Assembly: GCA_030621515.1 (NCBI GenBank)
Contig: JAUXHN010000003.1
Coordinates: forward strand, 1 to 57,255
DNA: 57,255 bases
Source of the DNA: Deltaproteobacteria bacterium
GTDB taxonomy: Bacteria; Myxococcota_A; Polyangia; JAAYKL01
Reading direction: 5' to 3'
Shown here: piece by piece, positions 16,379-24,814 of the stretch
Layout: each line of letters begins with the position of its first letter
How positions within the stretch are numbered: the stretch's first letter is position 1
Translations under genes and position numbers: made by a program
Notes under the pieces: model-generated
Told to the model about the DNA's origin: nothing
The model's input: the letters and a program-made list of their open reading frames with translations, nothing else
Databases searched by the model: none

Positions 16379-16966
16379 ATGTCGTTCATCAATTACTCAT
16401 CGCGTGAAATCAACTGCAAGATCGTTTATTACGGTCCCGGGTTGTGCGGCAAGACGACCAATCTCCAGTACATTTATAACCGTACAAACCCCGATGCCAA
16501 GGGCAAGATGATATCACTTGCCACCGAAACCGAGAGGACATTGTTTTTCGACTTTCTGCCGCTCTCTCTGGGAGAGATTCGCGGATTCAAAACAAGGTTC
16601 CATCTCTACACTGTTCCCGGGCAGGTTTTTTACGATGCTTCGAGAAAGCTCATCCTCAAAGGGGTGGACGGTGTCATTTTCGTGGCCGACTCTCAGATTG
16701 ACCGCATGGAAGCCAACATCGAGTCCATGGAAAACCTGCGGTACAACTTGCAGGAGCAGGGTTACGAGCTTGATAATCTTCCATTTGTGGTCCAGTATAA
16801 CAAGCGCGATCTTCCAAATGTGGCTTCCGTGGACGAGCTTCGCGAGTTGCTCAACATCACCATAGTCCCCGATTTCGAGGCCGTCTCTACCACCGGCCAA
16901 GGGGTCTTCGATACCCTCAAGGCGGTCGCCAAACTGGTGCTCACGGATCTCAAACGCGGCAGCTGA
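16379..16966 (+). CDS. mglA: MglA, Ras-like polarity GTPase
   Basis: 195 residues, the family length. P-loop GPGLCGKT at residues 19-26, the switch-2 motif TVPGQ at 78-82 (Thr78 instead of the usual Asp, as is typical for MglA), and the guanine motif NKRD at 141-144. MglA-GTP marks the leading cell pole and recruits gliding and pilus machinery; MglB stimulates hydrolysis. All nucleotide-binding motifs are intact. It lies 17 nt after mglB and 26 nt before an OmpA-like lipoprotein gene, on the same strand. Confidence 0.95.
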   Translation: MSFINYSSREINCKIVYYGPGLCGKTTNLQYIYNRTNPDAKGKMISLATETERTLFFDFLPLSLGEIRGFKTRFHLYTVPGQVFYDASRKLILKGVDGVIFVADSQIDRMEANIESMENLRYNLQEQGYELDNLPFVVQYNKRDLPNVASVDELRELLNITIVPDFEAVSTTGQGVFDTLKAVAKLVLTDLKRGS

Positions 16967-16992
16967 TTGAACGGCCCACAAAGGAGACAACA

Positions 16993-17814
16993 ATGAAAAT
17001 TCCGGTTTGCCTTTTCATCGGATTCTCGATGGTATTGCTCATCGCCGCCGGTTGCGGCATTCCCGAGGAGCAATACAACGCCAAGGTCAAGGAAGCAGCA
17101 AAGTTGCGAGCGGATCTGGACGAGGCCACCGCAGCGAACAAGAAGCTCGAGGAGCAGCTCTTCGAGATGCGTTCCGAGAACCAGACCCTGGCGGCTCGCT
17201 TGATGGAGCTGGGCGATGACGTGGAGAAGCTCCTGGGCGAGAAGAGCGTTCTCTCTTCCGACTTGCAACAAACACGGGATCGCGAGATGCGCCTGCGCCG
17301 CGAGCAGGAAGCCCAGCGTGCCAGGATGGCCAAGTACCGCCAGGTCATCGAGAAGTTCAAGTCCCTGATAAGCTCCGGCAAGCTCAAGATCCGCATCGTG
17401 CGCGGACAGCTGGTGGTGGAGCTGTCATCCAGCATCCTGTTCGAGTCGGGCAAGGCCGTGCTGAGCGAGGAGGGCGAGGCGGCCCTCGCGGAGCTCGCGT
17501 CCATCCTGTCCACCATCAAGGGTCGAAGCTTCCAGGTCGCCGGACACACGGACAACGTCCCCATGAAGTCCAAGAAGTTCCCATCCAACTGGGAGCTTTC
17601 CGGGGAGCGCGCGGTCAAGGTTGTCAGGTTCCTTCAGGACTCGGGCGTCAACCCGAACAACCTGTCGGCGGCAGGCTATGCGGAATATCAGCCGGCAGCG
17701 AGCAACGACACCAGAGAAGGCAAGGCCAGTAATCGCCGTATCGAGATCGTCCTCATGCCCAACCTCGACGAGCTCCCGGACCTCAGCGATCTCGAGAGCG
17801 ACATCGGCAAGTAA
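16993..17814 (+). CDS. OmpA/MotB-domain lipoprotein with coiled coil
   Basis: 273 residues, ribosome-binding site AAAGGAGA. A signal peptide ends in the lipobox LIAAGC. Residues about 25-125 form a long coiled coil rich in Glu, Lys, Arg and Ala. Residues about 130-262 are an OmpA-type peptidoglycan-binding domain: ILFESGKAVLSEEG, then VAGHTDNVPMKS, then SGERAVKVVRFLQDSGV and a closing SNRRIEIVLMP. It should anchor in the outer membrane and bind the cell wall. The tight linkage with mglBA hints at a role in the motility-envelope link, but this is inference. Confidence 0.88.
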   Translation: MKIPVCLFIGFSMVLLIAAGCGIPEEQYNAKVKEAAKLRADLDEATAANKKLEEQLFEMRSENQTLAARLMELGDDVEKLLGEKSVLSSDLQQTRDREMRLRREQEAQRARMAKYRQVIEKFKSLISSGKLKIRIVRGQLVVELSSSILFESGKAVLSEEGEAALAELASILSTIKGRSFQVAGHTDNVPMKSKKFPSNWELSGERAVKVVRFLQDSGVNPNNLSAAGYAEYQPAASNDTREGKASNRRIEIVLMPNLDELPDLSDLESDIGK

Positions 17815-17819
17815 CCACC

Positions 17820-18755
17820 GTGAGCGAAACCGGGTCACCACGCTGTGCCGTCGGCCTGGATATCGGATCCAATACATTCAGTTGCGCCGAGATCGTGATC
17901 GACCCGACGGGTGCGCCCCTCGTCGTCAAGGACACCTCGAGGACGGTCCGGCTCTCGGAAGATCTCTTACCCGGCGGACGACTCAAGCAATCCGCGATAG
18001 CCCGTGGACTCGACACTCTCCTCGATCTCGCGCGGGATTTCGACATGGCGAGCAAGCCGTTTCGGGTTGTGGCCACCGCAGTTCTGAGGATGACGTCGCA
18101 CCCCCGGGATTTCACCGATCCGGCGGAAGAGATCCTGGGCGCCGACGTGGAGATCATCGACGGTGAAGGGGAGGCGCTGCTCGTCAGCCGGGGCGCCGTT
18201 CTCGATCTCGAGCCGGCCGCGAACGGAGCCGGCTGGATAATCGTAGACATCGGAGGTCAGTCGACCGAGGTGTGCGCAAGCGGCGGCACAGATCCGGAGA
18301 GACCGGTCAGCATGCCCCTGGGGGTGGTGGGGCTCACCGATCGGTTTCTCGACGACGATCCGCCGACCGTTGAGCAGATCTCGAACCTCGAAGACTACGT
18401 GTTCGAGCAAGTTTCGAAAGTCCTGCCCCGTAGTCCGGTCGGCCGGATTGTGGGCGTCGCAGGAACCGCCACCACCCTGGGGATGCTGCAGCTTGGCCGG
18501 ATGAAATGGGACAGGGCGGCGGTCCACGGATTGGAGATCTCCCGATCGGCGAGCCTCGATTGGCAAGGGCGCATGACGAAAATCGACACACAGGCTCGTC
18601 AGGAACATTTTGGCATCACGGGCCTGCGAGCGGATGTTTTCCCTGCCGGGCTTTGCATAATCAATACGTTGTTGAAATACTTCGAGCGAGATGTATTCAC
18701 GGTCAGCGCCAACGGCCTGCGTATCGGTGCCGCGCTTTCCATCTTGAAAGGTTGA
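17820..18755 (+). CDS. Ppx/GppA-family phosphatase (short, single-unit type)
   Basis: 311 residues from GTG 17820, 5 nt after the OmpA-like gene. It has the ASKHA-fold motifs of Ppx/GppA: GLDIGSNTF near the start, VDIGGQSTE around residue 142, and GVAGTATTLGM around 218. Length matches the two-domain core without the C-terminal HD domain of E. coli Ppx. Family members hydrolyse inorganic polyphosphate or pppGpp. Which substrate is used cannot be told from sequence. Its place in the mglBA operon is uncommon. Confidence 0.88.
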   Translation: MSETGSPRCAVGLDIGSNTFSCAEIVIDPTGAPLVVKDTSRTVRLSEDLLPGGRLKQSAIARGLDTLLDLARDFDMASKPFRVVATAVLRMTSHPRDFTDPAEEILGADVEIIDGEGEALLVSRGAVLDLEPAANGAGWIIVDIGGQSTEVCASGGTDPERPVSMPLGVVGLTDRFLDDDPPTVEQISNLEDYVFEQVSKVLPRSPVGRIVGVAGTATTLGMLQLGRMKWDRAAVHGLEISRSASLDWQGRMTKIDTQARQEHFGITGLRADVFPAGLCIINTLLKYFERDVFTVSANGLRIGAALSILKG

Positions 18756-18758
18756 AAA

Positions 18759-19550
18759 ATGGATCTCGGACTGAAAGGAAAACGGGCCATCGTCGGCGGC
18801 GCCAGCAAGGGTCTCGGCTTCGCGGTCGCAAAGGCGCTTCTGGATGAAGGCGCGGCGGTTGTGATCGCTTCTCGAAAATCGGTCTCCATAGAGGCTGCCG
18901 CAACAGAGCTCGAACGAATAACGGGAAGCAGACCGATACCTGTCACTGCGGATCTGACCAGGCCGGACGATCGCGAGCGCCTCGTCGAGATCGCACGTAG
19001 CTCCATGGGAGGAATTGATATCCTGGTGTCCAACACCGGAGGGCCTCCGTCGGGGCCCTTTCTCAGCCACGGACCCGAGAACTGGAAACTTGCAATCGAT
19101 CTGGCGCTGGGAAGCGTGACCCACCTGTCGTCGCTGGTGTTGCCGGTCATGAAGGAGCAGAAGTTCGGACGCATCGCTCAGATCGTCTCCATCGCAGGCC
19201 TGGAGGTGGTCGAGGGGCTCATCCTCTCCAATGCGTCCCGCCCTGCCGTGCTCGGCTTCGCCAAGGCACTGGCGCGGGAGATTGCCGGGGACAACATCCT
19301 GGTCAACAGCATCTGCCCGGGCGTGTTCCTCACAGATCGCATAAGGCAACTCGCGCAGGAGCGCGCGCAAGTCCGGGGCATCACAAAGGAGCAGTTCCTG
19401 GAAGAGTTCCTCGCGGACATCCCGATCGGACGCCCCGGCGATCCCTCCGAGGTAGGCGATCTCGCTGCGTTCCTGTGTTCACCCCGCAACACGTACATCA
19501 CCGGGGCCGCCATCCCCATCGACGGCGGCAAGACCAGACGATTATATTAG
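18759..19550 (+). CDS. SDR family oxidoreductase lacking the canonical Tyr-Lys pair
   Basis: 263 residues, 3 nt after the ppx-like gene. Classical SDR features: GGASKGLG at residues 13-20, the NTGG strand (NAG-type) near 92, a SIA motif, and a C-terminal PIDGG close to that of FabG-like enzymes. Where YxxxK is expected, the sequence reads LSNASRPAV, so Tyr is Ser and Lys is Arg. A subset of SDR proteins is known to have this replacement, and these may be catalytically altered. Last gene of the mglB-mglA-ompA-ppx unit; the 3' end is 8 nt from the convergent ychF. Confidence 0.82.
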   Translation: MDLGLKGKRAIVGGASKGLGFAVAKALLDEGAAVVIASRKSVSIEAAATELERITGSRPIPVTADLTRPDDRERLVEIARSSMGGIDILVSNTGGPPSGPFLSHGPENWKLAIDLALGSVTHLSSLVLPVMKEQKFGRIAQIVSIAGLEVVEGLILSNASRPAVLGFAKALAREIAGDNILVNSICPGVFLTDRIRQLAQERAQVRGITKEQFLEEFLADIPIGRPGDPSEVGDLAAFLCSPRNTYITGAAIPIDGGKTRRLY

Positions 19551-19558
19551 GACGATCG

Positions 19559-20590
19559 TCAGACGTTGAACCTGACGTGGAAAATTTCGCCGTCCTTGAC
19601 GACGTAGTCCTTGCCCTCAATTCGCATCTTGCCCTCATCCCGGCACGCGGCTTCGCTGCCGAGCCTGTCGAAATCGTCGAAAGCTATGACCTCGGCGCGA
19701 ATGAACCCCCTGGAAAGATCGCTGTGGATCGTTCCAGCTGCATCCAGTGCGACGGTACCCCTCCTGATGGGCCACGCGCGGCACTCGTCCGCCCCGCGGG
19801 TGAGAAACGTGATGAGATCCAGCAACCGGAAAGACATTCGGATGAATCGCATCTTGGTGGGCTCTTCCAGTCCCAGATCCTCGAGAAACTCCGCCTGATC
19901 CTCCGGATCGAGGGCGGCGATCTCGACCTCGATGGTTCCGCTCAGAGACATCACTTCGAGGCCCTTCTCGGTGGCAAGGGCCGAGAGCTCTTTCGGAATT
20001 TGCGACGACGCCTCGTTTTCGGGTTGGTTCAGAACAATCATCATGGGCTTCAGGGTGACAAACGCAAACCCGGACAGGGAGTGTGCATCACCGCTGGACA
20101 GCTGAAGTCCCCTCAGCGGCAGCCCTTCGCCCAGCCGCTCCAGACAACGTTCCAGCAAGGCGAGCTGCCTGGGATCGGTGCGGTCCTTCGCCAGACGCTC
20201 CACCCTCTTCTCGACCACCTGCATGTCGGAGATGATCAGCTCCTCCTCGAAAGATCTGATTTCCTCGTTCGGGAAAGGTCCGGTCGAGCCGTCATGAAAC
20301 CCGCGAACGACCTGGACCAGAGCGTCCATCTCCCTGATGCGACCGAGGGTCTGCGGATCCAGATTGTTCGATCCCCTTCCTCCGGGAACATCCGCGAAAA
20401 CCATTTCCGCATATGTGATCTTTTTGGGCTGATCGATCTGGGCCAGTCGATCCACTCGTCGATCCGGAACCTTGATAGTTCCCAGGTTGACCTTTCCTCC
20501 ACCGTAGCCGGTCGGGGCGCTCTGGCCCGTCAACGCATTGAAGAGCGTCGTCTTTCCCGATCCCGCAAAACCGACGATGCCGATCTTCAT
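19559..20590 (-). CDS. ychF: YchF-family ATPase/GTPase with TGS domain
   Basis: 343 residues, slightly shorter than typical. P-loop GFAGSGKTT at residues 7-15, Walker B/switch DVPG near 68, and VLNQPE in place of the NKxD guanine motif, consistent with the NxxE motif that gives YchF its ATP preference. The C-terminal TGS-like domain ends with VVKDGEIFHVRFNV, the conserved terminus of the family. YchF binds the ribosome and modulates translation and oxidative stress responses. The helical arm between G3 and G4 (about residues 95-175) is present. Confidence 0.9.
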   Translation of the reverse strand: MKIGIVGFAGSGKTTLFNALTGQSAPTGYGGGKVNLGTIKVPDRRVDRLAQIDQPKKITYAEMVFADVPGGRGSNNLDPQTLGRIREMDALVQVVRGFHDGSTGPFPNEEIRSFEEELIISDMQVVEKRVERLAKDRTDPRQLALLERCLERLGEGLPLRGLQLSSGDAHSLSGFAFVTLKPMMIVLNQPENEASSQIPKELSALATEKGLEVMSLSGTIEVEIAALDPEDQAEFLEDLGLEEPTKMRFIRMSFRLLDLITFLTRGADECRAWPIRRGTVALDAAGTIHSDLSRGFIRAEVIAFDDFDRLGSEAACRDEGKMRIEGKDYVVKDGEIFHVRFNV

Positions 20591-20671
20591 ATTGCCTTCC
20601 TCATGCCTTCTCCCCGTAAGAGGGACATTTTGCCAATCTCACCTGCCCGAGATAACAGAATGGGAATCCTC

Positions 20672-20699
20672 TTGCATCGAAAAAAACACGTATTATAAT
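20672..20699 (+). promoter_or_regulatory. Sigma-70 promoter for the tRNA gene
   Basis: TTGCAT at 20672-20677, a 16-nt spacer, and TATAAT at 20694-20699. The expected start point, about 20706, is a few bases upstream of the tRNA 5' end at 20713. It is the best consensus promoter in the window. Confidence 0.8.
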
Positions 20700-20712
20700 G
20701 CCGCCGCTAGCC

Positions 20713-20787
20713 GGGCCTGTAGCTCAACTAGGTTAGAGCCCCCGGCTCATAACCGGGTGGTTTCCGGTTCGATTCCGGACGGGCCCA
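20713..20787 (+). tRNA. tRNA with CAT anticodon (Met, or Ile2)
   Basis: 75 nt cloverleaf: acceptor GGGCCTG pairing with CGGGCCC (one T-G wobble), D-loop AGCTCAACTAGGTTAGAGC, anticodon stem CCCGG/CCGGG around CTCATAA, T-arm with GGTTCGATTCC. Discriminator A at 20787; the 3' CCA is not encoded. CAT reads AUG as elongator Met, or AUA if the C is lysidinylated (tRNA-Ile2); the body favours elongator Met but this is not decisive. Confidence 0.9.
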
Positions 20788-20851
20788 CAAGATGTTTACT
20801 ATATCGCCGTACCGGCTGGTCGGCGCGGCTTGAGCGGACGAGGAATCAAAG

Positions 20852-21589
20852 TTGCAAGAAGAACTGGCTGCCCTCGAAGAATTACAAAAACTCGACCTTG
20901 ATATCCTGGAACTCAGCAACGAACTCGGTGCCATACCGCTTACCATCGAAGAGACCCGCGAGAACGTTTCTCATATAGGAGAGATCCTCGAGCGTGAGCG
21001 CGAACGTTTGCGGGAGTCCGAGGAATGGCGAAGGGATCGCGAGAAAGCCGTCGATCTTCAGAGCGATCTTCTCACCAAGAGCAAGGCCAAGCTGCAACTC
21101 GCCCGAAACGAAAAAGAAAACAAGGCCGCCCAGCGCGAGATCGACACCATCCGAAAGAACATCCAGGAGCGGGAGAAGGAAACCCTGGATGTCATGGAGG
21201 CCATCGAGCAATACAGGAAAGCTATCGAGGAGCATACGGTGGAGTTCTCGGAGCTCGAGAAGCACCTGAAGGCCACCGAAGAAGAAGGCAACGAGCGCAT
21301 GAGAGAGATGGAGTCGGCCATCGGCAGTACGGAGGAGCGCCGCGCGCAACTTTCAAGCCGGGTTCCCGAGAAGCTCCTGCGCCAGTACGAGCGGATCCAC
21401 AAGCGCCTGGGCCTCGCGCTCGTGCCGGTTGTCGAGGGTAGCTGCACCGGGTGCAACATCGGTCTTCAGCCTCAGATGTACAACCTCCTCCAGCGAGGAA
21501 ACAAGATCTTCACCTGTCCCAACTGCTTTCGAATCCTGGTATACAAGAAGATGGAAGATCCAGAGTCCGGTGTGGAAAAGCAGGACTGA
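20852..21589 (+). CDS. Coiled-coil protein with C4 zinc-ribbon end (CT398-like)
   Basis: 245 residues from TTG 20852 with GAGGAA before it. Residues 1-185 are predicted to be almost entirely coiled coil with many Glu-Arg-Lys heptads. Residues about 195-235 hold a zinc ribbon: CTGC, about 20 residues, CPNC, with the IGLQPQMYN sequence seen in the C4-type zinc-ribbon family. Related proteins have been linked to flagella or secretion assembly in some bacteria, but no such genes are here. It ends 11 nt before the RNase P RNA, so the two could share a transcript. Confidence 0.82.
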   Translation: MQEELAALEELQKLDLDILELSNELGAIPLTIEETRENVSHIGEILERERERLRESEEWRRDREKAVDLQSDLLTKSKAKLQLARNEKENKAAQREIDTIRKNIQEREKETLDVMEAIEQYRKAIEEHTVEFSELEKHLKATEEEGNERMREMESAIGSTEERRAQLSSRVPEKLLRQYERIHKRLGLALVPVVEGSCTGCNIGLQPQMYNLLQRGNKIFTCPNCFRILVYKKMEDPESGVEKQD

Positions 21590-21600
21590 GGTTTTTTTTA

Positions 21601-22012
21601 CTGTTGAAGCGGCTCAGGTGATCGCCGGCAAAAGCGACGTTTCGGCGTCGTTTGCGGGAGGAAAGTCCGAGCTTCGCAGGGCAAGGTGCCGGGTAACGCC
21701 CGGTGGGGGTGACCCCGAGGAAAGTGCCACAGAAAATATACCGCCTTGGGCCGCGAGGCCGAGGGTAAGGGTGAAATGGTGCGGTAAGAGCGCACCGGGG
21801 TCCCGGTAACGGGGCTCGCGAAGGCAAACCCCACCTGAAGCAAGGCCAAACAGGGAGCGGCCGTCTTTGACGGCACGGATTGCCCGTCCGAAGTCTCCCG
21901 GGTGGGCCGCATGAGGTGGTCGGTAACGGCCGTCCTAGATGAATGATCGCCGCCCCTGGTTCGGGCGACCGGTCAGGGGAACAGAACTCGGCTTACGAGC
22001 TCTTCAACAGAC
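21601..22012 (+). ncRNA. rnpB: RNase P RNA (bacterial type A)
   Basis: About 410 nt. CTGTTGAAG at the 5' end pairs with CTTCAACAG at 22002-22010 (P1). Conserved parts in order: GAGGAAAGTCCGAGC (P4 5' strand region), ACAGAAAATATACCGCC, GGTAAGGGTGAAA, GGTAAGAGCGCACC, AGATGAATGATCGCC and ACAGAACTCGGCTTA (P4 3' strand). These are all diagnostic. It is the catalytic RNA that matures the 5' ends of tRNAs. A terminator follows directly. Confidence 0.97.
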
Positions 22013-22013
22013 T

Positions 22014-22045
22014 GGGTCGCCGGCGAAAGTCGGCGGCCCTTTTTA
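22014..22045 (+). terminator. Rho-independent terminator of rnpB
   Basis: GGGTCGCCGGC and GTCGGCGGCCC pair (11 bp with two G-U pairs) around a GAAA tetraloop, followed by TTTTT at 22040-22044. Strong intrinsic terminator. Confidence 0.92.
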
Positions 22046-22135
22046 CTCTCCCCAGATGTGTTCGTTGATGGACATCTTTTTGGAGGAGTAGAATCCACTA
22101 CTATCCATGTATTCAAAGGAACAAAGGGACCATTT

Positions 22136-23464
22136 ATGCGCATGCGTCTTCCGATACTAGTTTTTTTCCAACTCATGTTCACCACGGCGGTTATCAGTGA
22201 CGCCGGCGCGAGCTGGGTGAACCAGATGGGCAACGGTGACTCCAACTCCATCTACCTGGCCGCAGGAGCGGCCCCCGGAGCGTCGGTCGCCTGCGCGGCG
22301 GGCTGGGTCAACACCGGCTCAAGTCCACAGGTACTCTTTGCCCGCACAGACAACGGAGACAACTGGACCGAAGGCGGTTTCAACGGCTATGCCGGCGCTC
22401 TGGCCATGGTCGACAACAGCATCGGGTTCATGGGCGGAATACTGGGAAAGGTGTGGAAGACTACCGACGGAGGCGTATCCTGGGTGGAAATACCGGAGGC
22501 GACGCTCGGAGGCGGTACGCTGACGGATTCCGAGTTCATTGCGGACATCGTTGTTTCCCAAAATGGCCAAACTGTGCTGATTGTAGGTTTGAGCGGGCTC
22601 ATTGCCATCTCCCTGGACCAGGGTTCCACATGGGACAAGGAAGAAGTTTCGGTTCCGAGTGGAGGTTCACTCACGGCGGGGGCCGTCATTGGAGAGAACA
22701 TCTGGTTTGTTGGTGGGACACCGAGTGAGGAGCCCACCGAGGGAGATGATTGGGAAGACCCCACCCCGGGGCACGCGGGTGGTGACGGGTTTGTGTTGTA
22801 CTCCGACGATGGAGGATCGAGTTTCGACACCATAGCCTCGAACCTGGAGTACGAACTCACCGACGTTTCGTTCGTGAATCCGCTTGAGGGCTGGGCATCT
22901 GCCTCCACGAGCACAGAGGGAGGCGCGGCCGTCGGCAAGACCTCGGACGGCGGTGAAACATGGGATTTTGTATCGGTGCCGGACTTCCCAGAAGGCGAGG
23001 TTTTCGGAGTCGCCATGGGCGCCTCGTTGGTTCCCGCCGGGTGTTCCGGAGTGGAGTTCTTCGGCAGAGAGGTCGGGGTGGCGGTGTGTACCTCGGCGAC
23101 CTTTGAAGCCGACGGGGCCACGGGTCTTTTCCTGAGCACTGACGGCGGGGCATCCTGGGAGATTCAACCGGGTTACAAGGACGCTTTCGCGTCCCAGATG
23201 GCCTCAATGGCCACGATCTTCGACATGGCGATGATCGACTGCCATCGCGGATGGCTCGTCGGGGGAGGCAAGGTCATTCAAAGATGGGACAATGACGATC
23301 AGTCTCTGGATTGCTCACAAGGAGGCGCCCCCACTGAAGACGTGCCCGACGATCTGGCGGATCCCGACGCCTCTGACGGCAGAGGGGATGACTGCGGCTG
23401 CGCTCTTGTGGGGGCAACGTCATTGAACAGCTTCATCCTCGCGATCGTTTCCGCGCTATTCTAG
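22136..23464 (+). CDS. Secreted YCF48/BNR-repeat-like protein with incomplete C-terminal sorting signal
   Basis: 442 residues from ATG 22136, the Met that begins a normal signal peptide (MRMRLPILVFFQLMFTTAV). The body has repeated motifs such as LFARTDNGDNWTEG, KTTDGGVSW, SLDQGSTW, KTSDGGETW and STDGGASW, i.e. the sugar/BNR or YCF48-type beta-propeller repeats (Asp-boxes). It should form a beta-propeller outside the cytoplasm. The C-terminus reads DDCGCALVGATS followed by a hydrophobic stretch and ends at once, like a MYXO-CTERM signal without the final Arg cluster. The stop codon overlaps that of the convergent M1 peptidase gene (shared CTAG). Confidence 0.75.
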   Translation: MRMRLPILVFFQLMFTTAVISDAGASWVNQMGNGDSNSIYLAAGAAPGASVACAAGWVNTGSSPQVLFARTDNGDNWTEGGFNGYAGALAMVDNSIGFMGGILGKVWKTTDGGVSWVEIPEATLGGGTLTDSEFIADIVVSQNGQTVLIVGLSGLIAISLDQGSTWDKEEVSVPSGGSLTAGAVIGENIWFVGGTPSEEPTEGDDWEDPTPGHAGGDGFVLYSDDGGSSFDTIASNLEYELTDVSFVNPLEGWASASTSTEGGAAVGKTSDGGETWDFVSVPDFPEGEVFGVAMGASLVPAGCSGVEFFGREVGVAVCTSATFEADGATGLFLSTDGGASWEIQPGYKDAFASQMASMATIFDMAMIDCHRGWLVGGGKVIQRWDNDDQSLDCSQGGAPTEDVPDDLADPDASDGRGDDCGCALVGATSLNSFILAIVSALF

Positions 23465-24777
23465 GCGTCCGGGTTTCCCAGGCTTCTGAGCCATCCGTCG
23501 GCGAGGGGCCCCGGGTCGAATCCGGTTTCTATCTGAATGAGATCCAGCATCTCCTGCATAGTCGCAGCTTCGCCCGCGTGCTCATCGAAAAAGGATCCGA
23601 ACACTGCGTCCAGCACGTCCGGTCCCACGGCCTGTGCCACGGCACGGTAAAAATAGGCGCCCTTGATGTACACCGCCCGAGTGAATATCCCGTCATCGAG
23701 AACATCCAGCTCGTTGCACGAGTCAGGCCACACGATGGAATCATTGCTGGAAAGAATGTAATTCAACTCCGACTGGTAATCGTCCCAGACACTCTGCTCC
23801 GCTTCGGATCCCACGGCCTGGCCGAGCGAGCGAGCGGTCAGGTATGTCACGGTGCCCTCCGAGAGAACCAGATCCTCCCAGCAGGCCAGTCGAATGCCGT
23901 CGCCATACCAGCCGTGAGCTGCTTCGTGAACATGTATGTCCCTGTCTCCCATGGCTCCGGAAGCCAGGTGCCAGAGGGGATGGTGCTCCATGCCCCCCAA
24001 CGCGCCGGCCCCCCATTCCACCTGCACTCCGCCGGCCACTTCACCAAATGGATAAGAACCGAGGGTCTGCTCCATCCAGCCGAAGGCCTCGACCAGTCCT
24101 TCACCGCCGTCCGCCGCCGCCTGCTCGTTTCCGGCAAAAACCCACATCTCTATTTCGGTTCCTTCGGTGCTTGTCCCCAGGGGAACATGGACATAGTCGC
24201 CGATGGCCCAGGCTATCTGGTACGACGGAGCATCAAAGGCAATTGCCTCCGGGTACACCGCAACTTCACCCTCCTGCACACCTGTTATCTCCAGGGTAAA
24301 CTCTGTGCCGTCCTTCGGGTGTGAGTGACAGGGAAAGAGGTTTCCGCAGTAATAGGGCCAGGTAAGAGTTGATCCCCCGCTCATGTATCCCTGGAAGACA
24401 GCCTGGACAAAGAATTCGTATTCGATGATCAGCACCGACTCTTCTTCCGAGAGGGGCAGTCCGACATCGAGCCTGCCCTCCATAACTTCAAATAACAGCG
24501 GACCATCCTCGCTCTCCACCGAATCGATCTCCAGCCCACCCACATCAAACGACGCGCCTGTCGACTCGGACGACCCCATGGTGATGGTCGCTTGCCCGGT
24601 CATGGTCTCCATGTCCACTTTCAGCCCGGTCTCTACGATGTCCCTGTCCCAGTTTTCCGACGGCTCCACCGGGTTCGTATCAGTGCCTCCGTCCGGATCT
24701 GTCCCGCCGCCCGCACCGTCTTCGTCGCATCCCGCCGCCGCAAGAATCGCGGATAAAAAAATGTAGATCGGCCTCAT
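23461..24777 (-). CDS. M1-family-like zinc metallopeptidase lipoprotein
   Basis: 438 residues, strong ribosome-binding site AAAGGAG. A signal peptide with lipobox LAAAGC, a Gly/Asp/Thr-rich linker, then an aminopeptidase N-type fold. The zinc site is HEAAH, 18 residues, E (LSEGTVTYLT), which fits HExxHx18E of gluzincins. The GxMEN substrate motif appears as GGMEHH, so the exopeptidase signature is changed; peptide specificity is uncertain. The C-terminal helical domain is short. It should be tethered to the outside of the inner membrane or at the cell surface. Confidence 0.8.
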   Translation of the reverse strand: MRPIYIFLSAILAAAGCDEDGAGGGTDPDGGTDTNPVEPSENWDRDIVETGLKVDMETMTGQATITMGSSESTGASFDVGGLEIDSVESEDGPLLFEVMEGRLDVGLPLSEEESVLIIEYEFFVQAVFQGYMSGGSTLTWPYYCGNLFPCHSHPKDGTEFTLEITGVQEGEVAVYPEAIAFDAPSYQIAWAIGDYVHVPLGTSTEGTEIEMWVFAGNEQAAADGGEGLVEAFGWMEQTLGSYPFGEVAGGVQVEWGAGALGGMEHHPLWHLASGAMGDRDIHVHEAAHGWYGDGIRLACWEDLVLSEGTVTYLTARSLGQAVGSEAEQSVWDDYQSELNYILSSNDSIVWPDSCNELDVLDDGIFTRAVYIKGAYFYRAVAQAVGPDVLDAVFGSFFDEHAGEAATMQEMLDLIQIETGFDPGPLADGWLRSLGNPDA

Positions 24778-24814
24778 CAGCGCGTATCTCCTTTTTTCGA
24801 GAGTCGGTATGGGG

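Noticed and set aside
17967-19370. 467-codon open frame on the minus strand
   Set aside because: It runs opposite the Ppx-type and SDR genes, whose motifs are certain; composition (many Arg, His, Asp) is typical of antisense frames.
19475-20698. 407-codon open frame on the + strand
   Set aside because: Antisense to ychF, which is certain; no domain recognised.
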